Shown: positions 43,679 to 51,396 of the stretch, piece by piece
Numbering within the stretch: position 1 is the stretch's first letter
Layout of the letters: every line of letters begins with the position of its first letter
From: Pseudomonas sp. L5B5
GTDB lineage: Bacteria > Pseudomonadota > Gammaproteobacteria > Pseudomonadales > Pseudomonadaceae
DNA: 64,000 nucleotides
Direction: 5' to 3'
Assembly (NCBI RefSeq): GCF_020520285.1
Contig: NZ_CP084742.1
Coordinates: 4,526,001 to 4,590,000 of the forward strand
Program-made: the position numbers and the translations under genes
Notes under the pieces: generated by a model
What the model saw: only the letters and a program-made list of their open reading frames with translations
The model's database searches: none
What the model was told of the DNA's origin: nothing

Positions 43679-46021
43679 ATGAGCGATTCTCTCCACAACC
43701 CGCGCAAGCCCGACGCCCAGCATGTCCATGCTGGCCACGATCACGATCACGATCACGATCACGATCACGATCACGATCACGATCACAGCCATGCCCATGC
43801 TGCCGTGGGCACGTTGCAGCCGGTCAAGCCCCATGATCATGGTAGCCATGGCGGCTCCTGCTGCGGTTCCGCTGCTGCGCCGGCCCGGGTCATCCTGGGC
43901 GAGGCATCGGGTGCTGGTGCGCGGTCGAGCAGTTTTCGCATCGAGGCCATGGACTGTCCCACCGAGCAGACCCTGATCCAGAACAAGCTGGGCAAGCTGG
44001 CGGGGATCCAGGCCCTGGAATTCAACCTGATCAACCGGGTGCTCGCGGTGACCCATGATCTGCCGAGCACTGCGCCGATCATCGAGGCCATCAAGTCCCT
44101 GGGGATGCAGGCCGAGCCGCTGGACACGAGCAGCGACAGCGCGCCCGCGCCGGTGCAGCCCGTGAAGAAGGCCTGGTGGCCCCTGGCGCTGTCCGGCGTC
44201 GGGGCGCTGGCCGCCGAGGTCATTCACTTCACCGGTGCCGGTCCGGACTGGCTCGTGGCGCTGGTGGCCCTGGTGTCGATTCTCAGTGGTGGCCTGGGCA
44301 CCTACAAGAAGGGCTGGATCGCCCTGAAGAACCGCAACCTCAACATCAATGCCCTGATGAGCATCGCCGTGACCGGCGCAGTGCTGATCGGCCAATGGCC
44401 GGAAGCGGCCATGGTGATGTTCCTGTTCACCGTGGCCGAGTTGATCGAGGCTCGCTCCCTGGACCGGGCCCGCAATGCCATCAGTGGCCTGATGCAGATG
44501 ACCCCGGAGCAGGTCACGGTGCAGCAGGCAGACGGTACCTGGCTTGAACAGGAAGCGAAAAGCGTCGAACTGGGTGCCACGGTGCGGGTGCGTCCCGGCG
44601 AACGTATCGGCCTGGATGGCGAAGTGGTCAGCGGCAACTCCACCATCGACCAGGCACCGATCACCGGCGAGAGCCTGCCCGTGGAGAAAACCCTCGGCGA
44701 CAAGGTGTTCGCCGGCACCATCAACCAGGCGGGCGCCCTGGAGTACCGGGTCACTGCCGCGGCCAGCAACTCGACCCTGGCGCGGATCATCCACGCCGTC
44801 GAACAAGCCCAGGGCGCCCGGGCACCGACCCAGCGCTTCGTCGATACATTCTCGAAGATCTACACCCCGGCGGTGTTTGCCTTCGCCCTGGCGGTGGCGC
44901 TGATTCCCCCGCTGTTCATGGGCGGTGTCTGGTTCGACTGGATCTACCGCGCCCTGGTGCTGCTGGTGGTGGCCTGTCCGTGTGCATTGGTGATCTCGAC
45001 GCCGGTGAGCATTGTCAGCGGCCTGGCTGCCGCGGCGCGCAAGGGCATCCTGGTCAAGGGTGGGGTCTACCTCGAAGGTGGCTACAAGCTGGATTACCTG
45101 GCCCTGGACAAGACCGGCACCATCACCCACGGCAAGCCGGTACAGACCGACTTCCTGCCCCTGGACCCGCTGGCCAGCGATACCGCGCCGGCCCTGGCCG
45201 CCAGCCTGGCCGGGCGCTCCGATCACCCGGTGTCCCTGGCCATTGCCCAGGCGGCTGTGGATAAGCAGCTGGCCATGCACCCTGTGGATAACTTCGCGGC
45301 CCTGGCCGGCCGTGGTGTACGCGGTGAAATCGGCGGCCAGCTGTACCACCTGGGCAATCACCGCCTGGTGGAAGAGCTGGGCCTGTGCTCGCCAGCCCTG
45401 GAGGAAAAACTCTTCGCCCTGGAGAAACAAGGCAAGACCGTGGTCCTGTTGCTGGACAGCAAGGGCCCGCTGGCGCTGTTCGCGGTGGCTGATACGGTCA
45501 AGGAGTCCAGTCGCGAGGCGATCGAGCAGTTGCACGAGCTGGGGATCAAGACCCTGATGCTCACCGGCGACAACCCCCACACCGCCCAGGCCATCGCCGG
45601 GCAGGTGGGCATCGACCAGGCCCGGGGCGACCTGTTGCCCACCGACAAGCTGCAAGCCATCGAAGAGCTGTACGCCCAGGGCCATCGGGTGGGCATGGTG
45701 GGTGACGGCATCAACGACGCCCCGGCCCTGGCCCGGGCCGAGATCGGCTTCGCCATGGCGGCGGCCGGCACCGATACCGCCATCGAGACCGCGGATGTCG
45801 CGCTGATGGACGACGATCTGCGCAAGATTCCGGCGTTCATCCGCCTGTCACGCCAGACCTCGACAGTGCTCAAGCAAAATATCGCCCTGGCCCTGGTCAT
45901 CAAGGCGATCTTTCTTGGGGTAACCTTTGCCGGGTTGGCCACCATGTGGATGGCCGTGTTCGCCGACATGGGGGTCAGCCTGTTGGTGGTGTTCAACGGT
46001 TTGCGCCTGCTGCGCAAGTAG
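43679..46021 (+). CDS. cadA: Cd(II)/Zn(II)/Pb(II)-exporting P1B-type ATPase
   Basis: 780-aa efflux ATPase. The N-terminus is a His-rich tail (eight HD dipeptides from residue 20, then HSHAH, HDHGSHGG, SCCGS), followed by a heavy-metal-associated domain with MDCPTEQ. Metal-binding CPC is at 433-435, the phosphorylated Asp477 in DKTGTITHG, and the ATP domain GDGINDAPALA near the C-terminus. DKTGTIT and TGES fit P1B-2 pumps. ATG 43679 is used; ATG 43665 opens a 5-codon out-of-frame ORF. Controlled by CadR from the adjacent operator. Confidence 0.95.
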   Translation: MSDSLHNPRKPDAQHVHAGHDHDHDHDHDHDHDHDHSHAHAAVGTLQPVKPHDHGSHGGSCCGSAAAPARVILGEASGAGARSSSFRIEAMDCPTEQTLIQNKLGKLAGIQALEFNLINRVLAVTHDLPSTAPIIEAIKSLGMQAEPLDTSSDSAPAPVQPVKKAWWPLALSGVGALAAEVIHFTGAGPDWLVALVALVSILSGGLGTYKKGWIALKNRNLNINALMSIAVTGAVLIGQWPEAAMVMFLFTVAELIEARSLDRARNAISGLMQMTPEQVTVQQADGTWLEQEAKSVELGATVRVRPGERIGLDGEVVSGNSTIDQAPITGESLPVEKTLGDKVFAGTINQAGALEYRVTAAASNSTLARIIHAVEQAQGARAPTQRFVDTFSKIYTPAVFAFALAVALIPPLFMGGVWFDWIYRALVLLVVACPCALVISTPVSIVSGLAAAARKGILVKGGVYLEGGYKLDYLALDKTGTITHGKPVQTDFLPLDPLASDTAPALAASLAGRSDHPVSLAIAQAAVDKQLAMHPVDNFAALAGRGVRGEIGGQLYHLGNHRLVEELGLCSPALEEKLFALEKQGKTVVLLLDSKGPLALFAVADTVKESSREAIEQLHELGIKTLMLTGDNPHTAQAIAGQVGIDQARGDLLPTDKLQAIEELYAQGHRVGMVGDGINDAPALARAEIGFAMAAAGTDTAIETADVALMDDDLRKIPAFIRLSRQTSTVLKQNIALALVIKAIFLGVTFAGLATMWMAVFADMGVSLLVVFNGLRLLRK
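43736..43786 (+). repeat. Hexanucleotide tandem repeat encoding His-Asp repeats
   Basis: Eight consecutive identical CACGAT units plus a final CAC encode (His-Asp)8-His at the N-terminus of CadA. Because the unit is 6 bp, copy-number change would alter metal-binding length without a frameshift. Confidence 0.95.
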
Positions 46022-46026
46022 GCAAT

Positions 46027-46105
46027 CGTAGCGGCAAGCGACTGAGGTGAGAGCAAGCGTGATGAACCCCTATGCACCCGCTGCAGCTTGCGGCTTGCCG
46101 CCATG
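46027..46105. repeat. REP-like inverted repeat between cadA and the LysR gene
   Basis: GTAGCGGCAAGCGACT at the left and GCAGCTTGCGGCTTGCCGCCAT at the right (given as two parts: GCAGCTTGCGG and CTTGCCGC) form an inverted pair like the elements near 2024 and 24785. The LysR start codon lies at its right edge. Confidence 0.4.
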
Positions 46106-46966
46106 CTGAGTGCCGAGCTGAAGGCTTTTTACATGGTCGCCCGCCTGGGCAGCATTACCCTGGCGGCAAAAAAGCTCGGCCTCAGCCAGCCCACGGTGAC
46201 CACCCAGATCCGCAACCTGGAAAGCCAGTACTCGGTGGAGCTGTTCTACCGCGGCGGCCGGCGCTTGAGCCTGAGCGAAGAAGGGGCGCGCCTGCTGCCG
46301 ATGGTCAAGGACCTGCTGCAGCAGGAAGCCGACATCGAATTCTTCCTGCGCAACAGCGGGCAGGTCCAGGGCACGCTGCGAATCGCTGCCACCGCGCCGT
46401 ACTACATCCTCGACCTGGTGAAGACCTTTCGCCAGCGCCTGCCGCAGGTGGAGGTCTCGGTGGAGATCGGCAACTCCCAGCAGGTCCTGGAGGCCCTCGA
46501 GGAGTACCGGGTCGACGTGGCTGCCTCCTCGCAGTTGCTGGAGGATGCGCGACTGGTTCGCCGGGTGCTGGGCAGTGACCCGCTGGTGCTGGCGGTGCAT
46601 CGCAATCACCCCCTGGCGGCGTTGGAGCATGTGCCCCTGAGCGCCCTGGCCGGCCATACGTTGCTGATGCGCGAGCCGGGCTCCACCACCCGCAGCCTGA
46701 CTGAAACGCTGCTCAAGGAAGCCAACGTCAGTTTTGGCCCGTTGCTGGAGATCGGCAGCCGTGAATCGATTCGCGAGGCGGTACTGCGCAATATCGGCAT
46801 CAGCATCATTGCCCGCCAGGAAGTACCCCACGATCCACAACTGCGGGTGTTGACCATCGAGCATGCGCCGCAGATCGCCGAATACCTGTATTGCCTCAAG
46901 GAGCGCAAGAACGCACGCCTGCCGGCTGCTTTCCTCGGCCTGGCCCAGGAAATGGCCCCGGCCTAG
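46103..46966 (+). CDS. LysR family transcriptional regulator, probably of phosphonate genes
   Basis: 287-aa LysR protein. HTH around residues 5-45 (FYMVARLGSITLAAKKL, SQPTVTTQIRNLE); effector domain from ~residue 85 (GTLRIAATAPYYILDLVKTF). ATG 46103 (MLSAELKAFY) preferred over a TTG at 46088. In other proteobacteria, as I recall, LysR genes of this kind accompany 2-aminoethylphosphonate transport operons. Here that operon begins 3.35 kb downstream, after an intervening cluster. Target assignment is inference. Confidence 0.8.
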   Translation: MLSAELKAFYMVARLGSITLAAKKLGLSQPTVTTQIRNLESQYSVELFYRGGRRLSLSEEGARLLPMVKDLLQQEADIEFFLRNSGQVQGTLRIAATAPYYILDLVKTFRQRLPQVEVSVEIGNSQQVLEALEEYRVDVAASSQLLEDARLVRRVLGSDPLVLAVHRNHPLAALEHVPLSALAGHTLLMREPGSTTRSLTETLLKEANVSFGPLLEIGSRESIREAVLRNIGISIIARQEVPHDPQLRVLTIEHAPQIAEYLYCLKERKNARLPAAFLGLAQEMAPA

Positions 46967-46995
46967 TCCTTGATGTTGCTCAGTCAAGGAAATGC

Positions 46996-47015
46996 TAGGA
47001 GCGAGGCTTGCCCGC
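46996..47015 (+). repeat. Half REP element of the fluorescens-group type
   Basis: AGGAGCGAGGCTTGCCCGCG is the common Pseudomonas fluorescens REP half-site; no inverted partner is present nearby, so it appears truncated or solitary. Confidence 0.55.
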
Positions 47016-47203
47016 GATGGACTTCTGCAGGGGATCACCTCGTTTAACTGAACAAGATTACCGGCCGGGTCCTGAGTTTCAGGTCCTACCCCACGTTCAT
47101 TTGCCTTAATTCCATTAGTTGCCAGAAAGTGCTGCTCGCTTAATCGTCCAGGGTCTTGATCTAGATGTTTTTAATTAGTCATTAGTGAGTGCCCGGTTCG
47201 ACT

Positions 47204-47223
47204 AATAATGATTCCTCATAATT
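47204..47223 (+). promoter_or_regulatory. Fur-box-like dyad
   Basis: AATAATGAT - TC - CTCATAATT resembles the 9-1-9 Fur box GATAATGAT-A-ATCATTATC: 8 of 9 matches in the left arm and 6 of 9 in the right, with a 2-nt instead of 1-nt spacer. It lies about 115 bp before the first gene of a cluster with a siderophore-type synthetase. Confidence 0.35.
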
Positions 47224-47273
47224 TGCAGATGTTAATCGCGTTTTATATCTGGCCGTTGGTCCGCTTTGCCCAG

Positions 47274-47292
47274 GTGCATAAAACTTATGCAC
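47274..47292. promoter_or_regulatory. Perfect 19-bp palindrome upstream of the small-protein gene
   Basis: GTGCATAAAACTTATGCAC: 8-bp perfect inverted repeats with a 3-nt spacer, ending 44 bp before ATG 47337. Not seen elsewhere in the window; a candidate operator for an unidentified regulator. Confidence 0.5.
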
Positions 47293-47336
47293 TAACGTTC
47301 GCCAGGGGGGTAACTGAACGCAACGAGGATGGAATC

Positions 47337-47552
47337 ATGAAGAAGGAAGAAGCAGGTACGGCAAAAAAACCAGGGCGGTTGTCCGAGTCGCTCAAGAAGC
47401 TGGCGGACGACGGGCACACGGTGAAGATCGTGGGCGCGATCAAGAATGGCAAGCTGGAGATCGACCCTGAATCCCTGGCCGAGCTGAACAGGTTGCACCC
47501 GCAAGCCAACTTGTCTTTCGTGGCGGTCAACGCCCCATTCAGGACGCACTAG
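47337..47552 (+). CDS. Small conserved-looking protein of unknown function, 71 aa
   Basis: 71-aa soluble protein: a basic N-terminus (KKEEAGTAKKPGR), a short amphipathic helix (LSESLKKLADDG), then a compact part (VKIVGAIKNGKLEIDPESLA and LSFVAVNAPF). I do not recognise a family. A GAGG site 9 bp before ATG 47337 and normal codon use support translation. First gene of the diiron/NIS cluster; its own terminator-like hairpin follows, which could set a higher level of this protein. A longer frame from 47208 would span the operator-like palindrome. Confidence 0.7.
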   Translation: MKKEEAGTAKKPGRLSESLKKLADDGHTVKIVGAIKNGKLEIDPESLAELNRLHPQANLSFVAVNAPFRTH

Positions 47553-47615
47553 CCGATATACCCTGATGGTCTCTATCTGGAACACGACGACCTGAAGCTC
47601 TGGAGCCTGGAGTTA

Positions 47616-47654
47616 TTGGGGTATGCCGGGAATACTCGATACCCCAATTCTTTC
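47616..47654 (+). terminator. Hairpin downstream of the small-protein gene
   Basis: TTGGGGTAT and ATACCCCAA pair perfectly around a 14-nt loop and are followed by TTCTTT. It could partly terminate between the 71-aa gene and the diiron gene. Confidence 0.6.
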
Positions 47655-47773
47655 GTTAGTTCATGTCGAACGCTTCAACAACGGTCGTTCGTTATTGTTT
47701 CAAGGCCCGGTCGCCGGCAGTAATGCCATGCAACTTCCGGCACTTGCGTGACTTCCACGGAAGAGGATGCCTC

Positions 47774-48517
47774 ATGAACGACATTGCCCATTCAACGCTG
47801 CAGGCACTGCGTGAACAGAATGTCCCGGTGCTGTTCCATTACGACGACCTGTTATGCAACGCCTGCAAGCAAAGCCCTCCGCTGTTCGGTGAAACCGCCT
47901 ATGCCGATATCTACCACGACGCTGCGCGCGATCCCCAGTGGCTGGCGATTTCGCTGATTACCAATGCCGAGCGGGAAGGGGATGGCGCCACCCGGCTGTG
48001 GAACCTGGCGGCCAGTACGCCGGATGCAAGCATGGCGGGCCAGATACGCCAGCACGCCATCGATGAATCCCATCACTCCCGGGCCTATGTGCAGATGCTG
48101 GACATCGCCTTTCCCGGGGCGGTCGATCGCAAACTCCACGAGGAGTTGCTGACCTTGTCGCCCGGTTATTCCCGGCAACAGGCGCCGTTGGCCACACCCG
48201 GTTCGGCCTTTGCCCACGCCATCACCCTGGACGACCTGATCCAGATGAACATCGCCGAAATTCGCACCCGCGTGCATCACCTGATGCAGCGACCGATCCT
48301 CTTGCAGTTCTGTCCGGCGGACAGCAGGCCTCGGCTGGCGCGGATTCTCGACCGCCTCTTGCACGACGAAACCCGGCATGTGGCCTATACCGCGAGGCTT
48401 ATCGAAGGGTTCTGCACCCAGGGCGATGCCGCGCTGGCCAAGGCGCTGCTGGTCGAGCGCATGGATGACTTCGATGCGATCACCCGCCAGGAACTTGAGC
48501 TGCGGGTGTTCGAGTGA
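47774..48517 (+). CDS. Ferritin-like diiron-carboxylate protein, possible oxygenase
   Basis: 247-aa all-helical protein. It has the ligand pattern Glu66 or Glu68 (ITNAEREGDGA), Glu98-x-x-His101 (DESHHSRAY), Glu162 (NIAEIRTRVHH), Glu199-x-x-His202 (HDETRHVAY). E, ExxH, E, ExxH with ~31/64/37 residue spacing is that of ferritin-like diiron sites, comparable with AurF-type N-oxygenases. It could oxidise an amine or amino acid for the adjacent NIS synthetase; a simple redox or storage role is the alternative. ATG 47774 has AGAGGA. 24 bp to the synthetase gene. Confidence 0.72.
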   Translation: MNDIAHSTLQALREQNVPVLFHYDDLLCNACKQSPPLFGETAYADIYHDAARDPQWLAISLITNAEREGDGATRLWNLAASTPDASMAGQIRQHAIDESHHSRAYVQMLDIAFPGAVDRKLHEELLTLSPGYSRQQAPLATPGSAFAHAITLDDLIQMNIAEIRTRVHHLMQRPILLQFCPADSRPRLARILDRLLHDETRHVAYTARLIEGFCTQGDAALAKALLVERMDDFDAITRQELELRVFE

Positions 48518-48541
48518 GCGACTGATGCCGGGGTGAACAAC

Positions 48542-50195
48542 ATGAGCCCTCAAACGACGATCTCCCTGGCCGGTGTCAGGGGCTGGTGCCTGCGCAACGG
48601 CCTGGACCGGCGTACCTTGCGGGCGCTCCATCGTGAAGCCCATCTCATCTGCATGGCCCGCCTGCTCCACTATGTGTTTCTCGAACACCTGTGCGATGAG
48701 CAGATAACCTGCGAGGCCTGCCAGGGGGATCTGCGCCTGTCCCTGGGCGTGGGGCCGAGGCTGGAGCTGCACTTGTCGGGCAATGCGCCGCAGGTGTATT
48801 TCGAACTGCTCGCCAACCCCTGGCTGCTTGATGCAGGGCAGCGTCGGGAGCTGGCGTGGTCGGGGGCCTTCCTGCGGGCCCTGGGCCAGGTGCTTGCAGG
48901 CACACCCTATGGCCAGTACCTGCCGGCGCTGGTGCTCGATTACCGCAACAGCTTCTGCAACCTCATCCTCAACCTGGCGCTGGGCCGGCGTACTCCGCAG
49001 CCCGGTTGCGCCCTCGAGCCCGTGTGCCGGGGGCATGGCTACTATCCCTTTCCGGCGCTGCGGATCGGCCCGAGCATTCAGGATGTGGTGGAGATCTCCA
49101 ACCTGTCGCCCGAGCCGGTCCCGCTGTTCCTGGTGAATGCCGCAGGTTTTCGGTTCCACACCAGCGAACATGTCGATCCGCAATCCTGTGCCGCGCTCTG
49201 GGGGGGGGGAGGCCATGGCCAGCCAGGAGGGCTTGCTGCCCGTCCATCCCTGGCAGTTGCGGCTGTCGCCTGTGATCCGCGAGCTGTTGCGCCGGGACCT
49301 GATCTCGCTCGCACCGGTGCGGTTGCCCGTGGTGCCCCTGGCCTCCCAGCGCACCTGCCGAGTGCTGGCGACGGGGTATGACATCAAGTTGTCGCTGGAT
49401 GCGACCCTGACGGGGGAGCGTCGGTTGCTGTACCGGCTCAACAGCCACAATGCGCCGTTCGTCTCGAGCGTTGTCCGCGAAATCCACCGGCGCAGCGAGA
49501 TCACCGGCATCGGTTTCCAGTATGACGTCGCCTCGCTGTGCTGGGACGACGTCCTGGTCAGCGAGCACCTGAGCGCCATTGTCAGGGCGCCTTGCCCGGT
49601 GGCCGCCGGCGAGGAGGTGGTGCCGGCGCTGAACCTGTGGGCGCCTGCCGGACAGGCCGCCACCTTGCTGAAGCTGGACTGCCACCAGGACCGGCTCGAT
49701 ACCTTCCAGCGCTATGCCAGGGCCGTGATGTCCGGCCCGGTGCTGCTCTGCGCGCAATGGGGCATCTGCCTCGAACCCCACATGCAGAACAGCTGCATTG
49801 TCCTGCGCGGCGGACAGCCGGTCCGGCTGCTGCTGCGCGACCTGGACAGCACCATCATGGACCCGGCCCGGGTTCGGCCCATTTGCGAGGAGCAGCGCAT
49901 ACCCCTCGCCCCAGACACCTGGGTCCATATGCCGGATCCGTCGATCGGCCAGGGGCGATTGATCCACGCCATGCTGCATGGGCACCTGTATCCGGTCATG
50001 CATTGGCTGATCAAGTATCGGGGCATGAGCCTGGCGGAACTGGAGCGCTGCCTGGATGAAACCTGGCAAGGATTGGCCGAGTCGCTGGGCAATGCGCCTG
50101 GCCAGCACCACTTGCAGCGCCTGCGCGCGCGCGTGGGCTCGACCAAGCACTCGCTGAGCATGCGCCTCAAGCAGTCCTCGACCATGTCGTTCTGA
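48542..50195 (+). pseudogene. IucA/IucC-type NIS siderophore synthetase, frameshifted in a G10 tract
   Basis: Two frames together encode one ~550-aa NIS synthetase. Frame 1 (48542-49381) covers ~219 meaningful residues: GHGYYPFPALRIGPS-type motif near residue 165 and VPLFLVNAAGFRFHTSEHVD. The sequence then shifts at ten G residues (49200-49209). The next frame, open to 50195, resumes with the family signature LLPVHPWQ, then SHNAPFVSSVVREI, NLWAPAGQAATLLKL, GICLEPHMQNS, RDLDS and a FhuF-like C-terminus. Removing one G restores the frame. The usual Lys in the GHxxHPxxK motif is Ala here. ATG 48542 has GGGGTG. Real mutation, phase variation or sequencing error are all possible. Confidence 0.8.
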
Positions 50196-50218
50196 ACGAC
50201 TGTCCCGGGTTTCAACCC

Positions 50219-50253
50219 AAATCTGCCAATACCACTATCGGCAGGTTTTATCT
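50219..50253 (+). terminator. Terminator after the NIS synthetase
   Basis: AATCTGCCAATA and TATCGGCAGGTT pair around a CCAC loop (one G-T and one mismatch) and run into TTAT, 24 bp after the synthetase stop and before the phosphonate operon. Confidence 0.6.
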
Positions 50254-50318
50254 GTTTGCCACACGACCTACGCATTCGCTCCCTAGGATGGCCTGCATCT
50301 GTCAGATGAGGTCCGCCC

Positions 50319-51395
50319 ATGAACAACTCCCCTGCAACTGCCCTGAGCAACCCCGGCGCGCCGATGAAGGTGCGTGGCATCCAGAAGCGCTTCGGGGCCT
50401 TCACCGCCCTGGACAACGTGTCCCTGGACGTGGCCGCCGGCGAGCTGGTGTGCCTGCTGGGGCCGTCGGGTTGCGGCAAGACCACCTTGTTGCGCTGCAT
50501 CGCGGGCCTGGAGCGCCAGGATGCGGGCGAGTTGTACCTGGGGGATCGGGACGTGTCGCTGCTGGCGCCGCAGGCCCGGGACTACGGGATCCTGTTCCAG
50601 TCCTATGCGCTGTTTCCCAACCTGACGGTGGAAGCCAACATCGCCTACGGCCTGTCCGGCAGCGGTCGCGACGAAGCGCGCAAGCGTGTGGCGCAGATGC
50701 TGGAACTGGTGGGGCTGACCGGCAGCGAGAAGAAGTACCCCGGCCAGCTGTCCGGTGGCCAGCAGCAGCGCGTGGCCCTGGCCCGTGCCCTGGCACCGTC
50801 GCCCTCGTTGCTGCTGCTGGATGAGCCGATGTCGGCCCTGGACGCCCGAGTGCGTGAGCACCTGTGCACCGAACTGCGCCAGCTGCAACGGCGCCTGGGT
50901 ATCACCACCCTGATGGTCACCCACAACCAGGACGAGGCCATGCTGATGGCCGACCGCATTGCCGTGATGAACAACGGCAAGGTCGAGCAGTACGCCACGC
51001 CGCAGGAAATCTACGACCGCCCGGCCACGCCCTTCGTCGCCGAATTCGTCGGCCAGGGCAACTGGCTGCCGTTCAGTCGCAGCAGCGACAGCCATGCACA
51101 GGTCGGCGGGATGAACGTGCGCCTGGCCGACGGTTCGGCCAAGGCAACTTCGGGCCGGTTGTTCTGCCGCCCGGAAGCCATCAGCGTGAATCCGCCGGTG
51201 CATGAGGAAAACCTGTTCCCGGCCAAGGTCCGCGAGATCACCTTCCTCGGCAACCGCTGCCGCATGAGCTTCGAACTCAATCAACTGCCAGGGCATGCAC
51301 TGCTGGCTGAACTGGCACCGGAAGCCATGCCGCGCCTGGGGGCCCAGGACATCTGGGTCGCCTTGCCGCCGCGCAGTCTCCAGGTGTTTGCCTAA
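50319..51395 (+). CDS. 2-Aminoethylphosphonate-type ABC transporter ATP-binding protein
   Basis: 358-aa ABC ATPase of the PhnT-like family. Walker A GPSGCGKTT, FQSYALFPNLTVEANIAYGL, signature LSGGQQQR, Walker B LLLLDEPMSALDARVRE, and a C-terminal TOBE-like domain from ~residue 240. Assigned to aminoethylphosphonate because the next four genes are a double permease, a matching binding protein and two phosphonate-catabolic enzymes. ATG 50319 has GAGG. One base separates it from the permease gene start. Confidence 0.87.
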   Translation: MNNSPATALSNPGAPMKVRGIQKRFGAFTALDNVSLDVAAGELVCLLGPSGCGKTTLLRCIAGLERQDAGELYLGDRDVSLLAPQARDYGILFQSYALFPNLTVEANIAYGLSGSGRDEARKRVAQMLELVGLTGSEKKYPGQLSGGQQQRVALARALAPSPSLLLLDEPMSALDARVREHLCTELRQLQRRLGITTLMVTHNQDEAMLMADRIAVMNNGKVEQYATPQEIYDRPATPFVAEFVGQGNWLPFSRSSDSHAQVGGMNVRLADGSAKATSGRLFCRPEAISVNPPVHEENLFPAKVREITFLGNRCRMSFELNQLPGHALLAELAPEAMPRLGAQDIWVALPPRSLQVFA

Positions 51396-51396
51396 G

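Larger units (their letters stand above)
46967..47336. promoter_or_regulatory. 370-bp AT-rich non-coding region upstream of the diiron/NIS cluster
   Basis: No convincing gene. The first part holds a REP-like fragment (AGGAGCGAGGCTTGCCCGCG near 46996-47015). The rest is visibly richer in A/T than the neighbourhood and carries a Fur-box-like dyad (47204-47223) and a perfect palindrome (47274-47292). I take it as the control region of the 47337-50195 cluster. Confidence 0.6.

Noticed and set aside
43665..43682. ATG at 43665 as the cadA start
   Set aside because: Gives a five-codon ORF out of frame with cadA; ATG 43679 opens the real frame.
43736..43786. Short-repeat array considered as CRISPR-like
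   Set aside because: Units are 6 bp with no spacers and lie in frame inside cadA.
43661..45685. 674-aa open frame antisense to cadA
   Set aside because: Low-complexity translation of the complement of cadA, with a valine/isoleucine repeat from the CACGAT tract; no family features or RBS.
49137..50195. Downstream half of the NIS synthetase as an independent gene
   Set aside because: Its N-terminal residues before the G tract are translated from the wrong frame; family motifs make sense only when joined to the upstream half.
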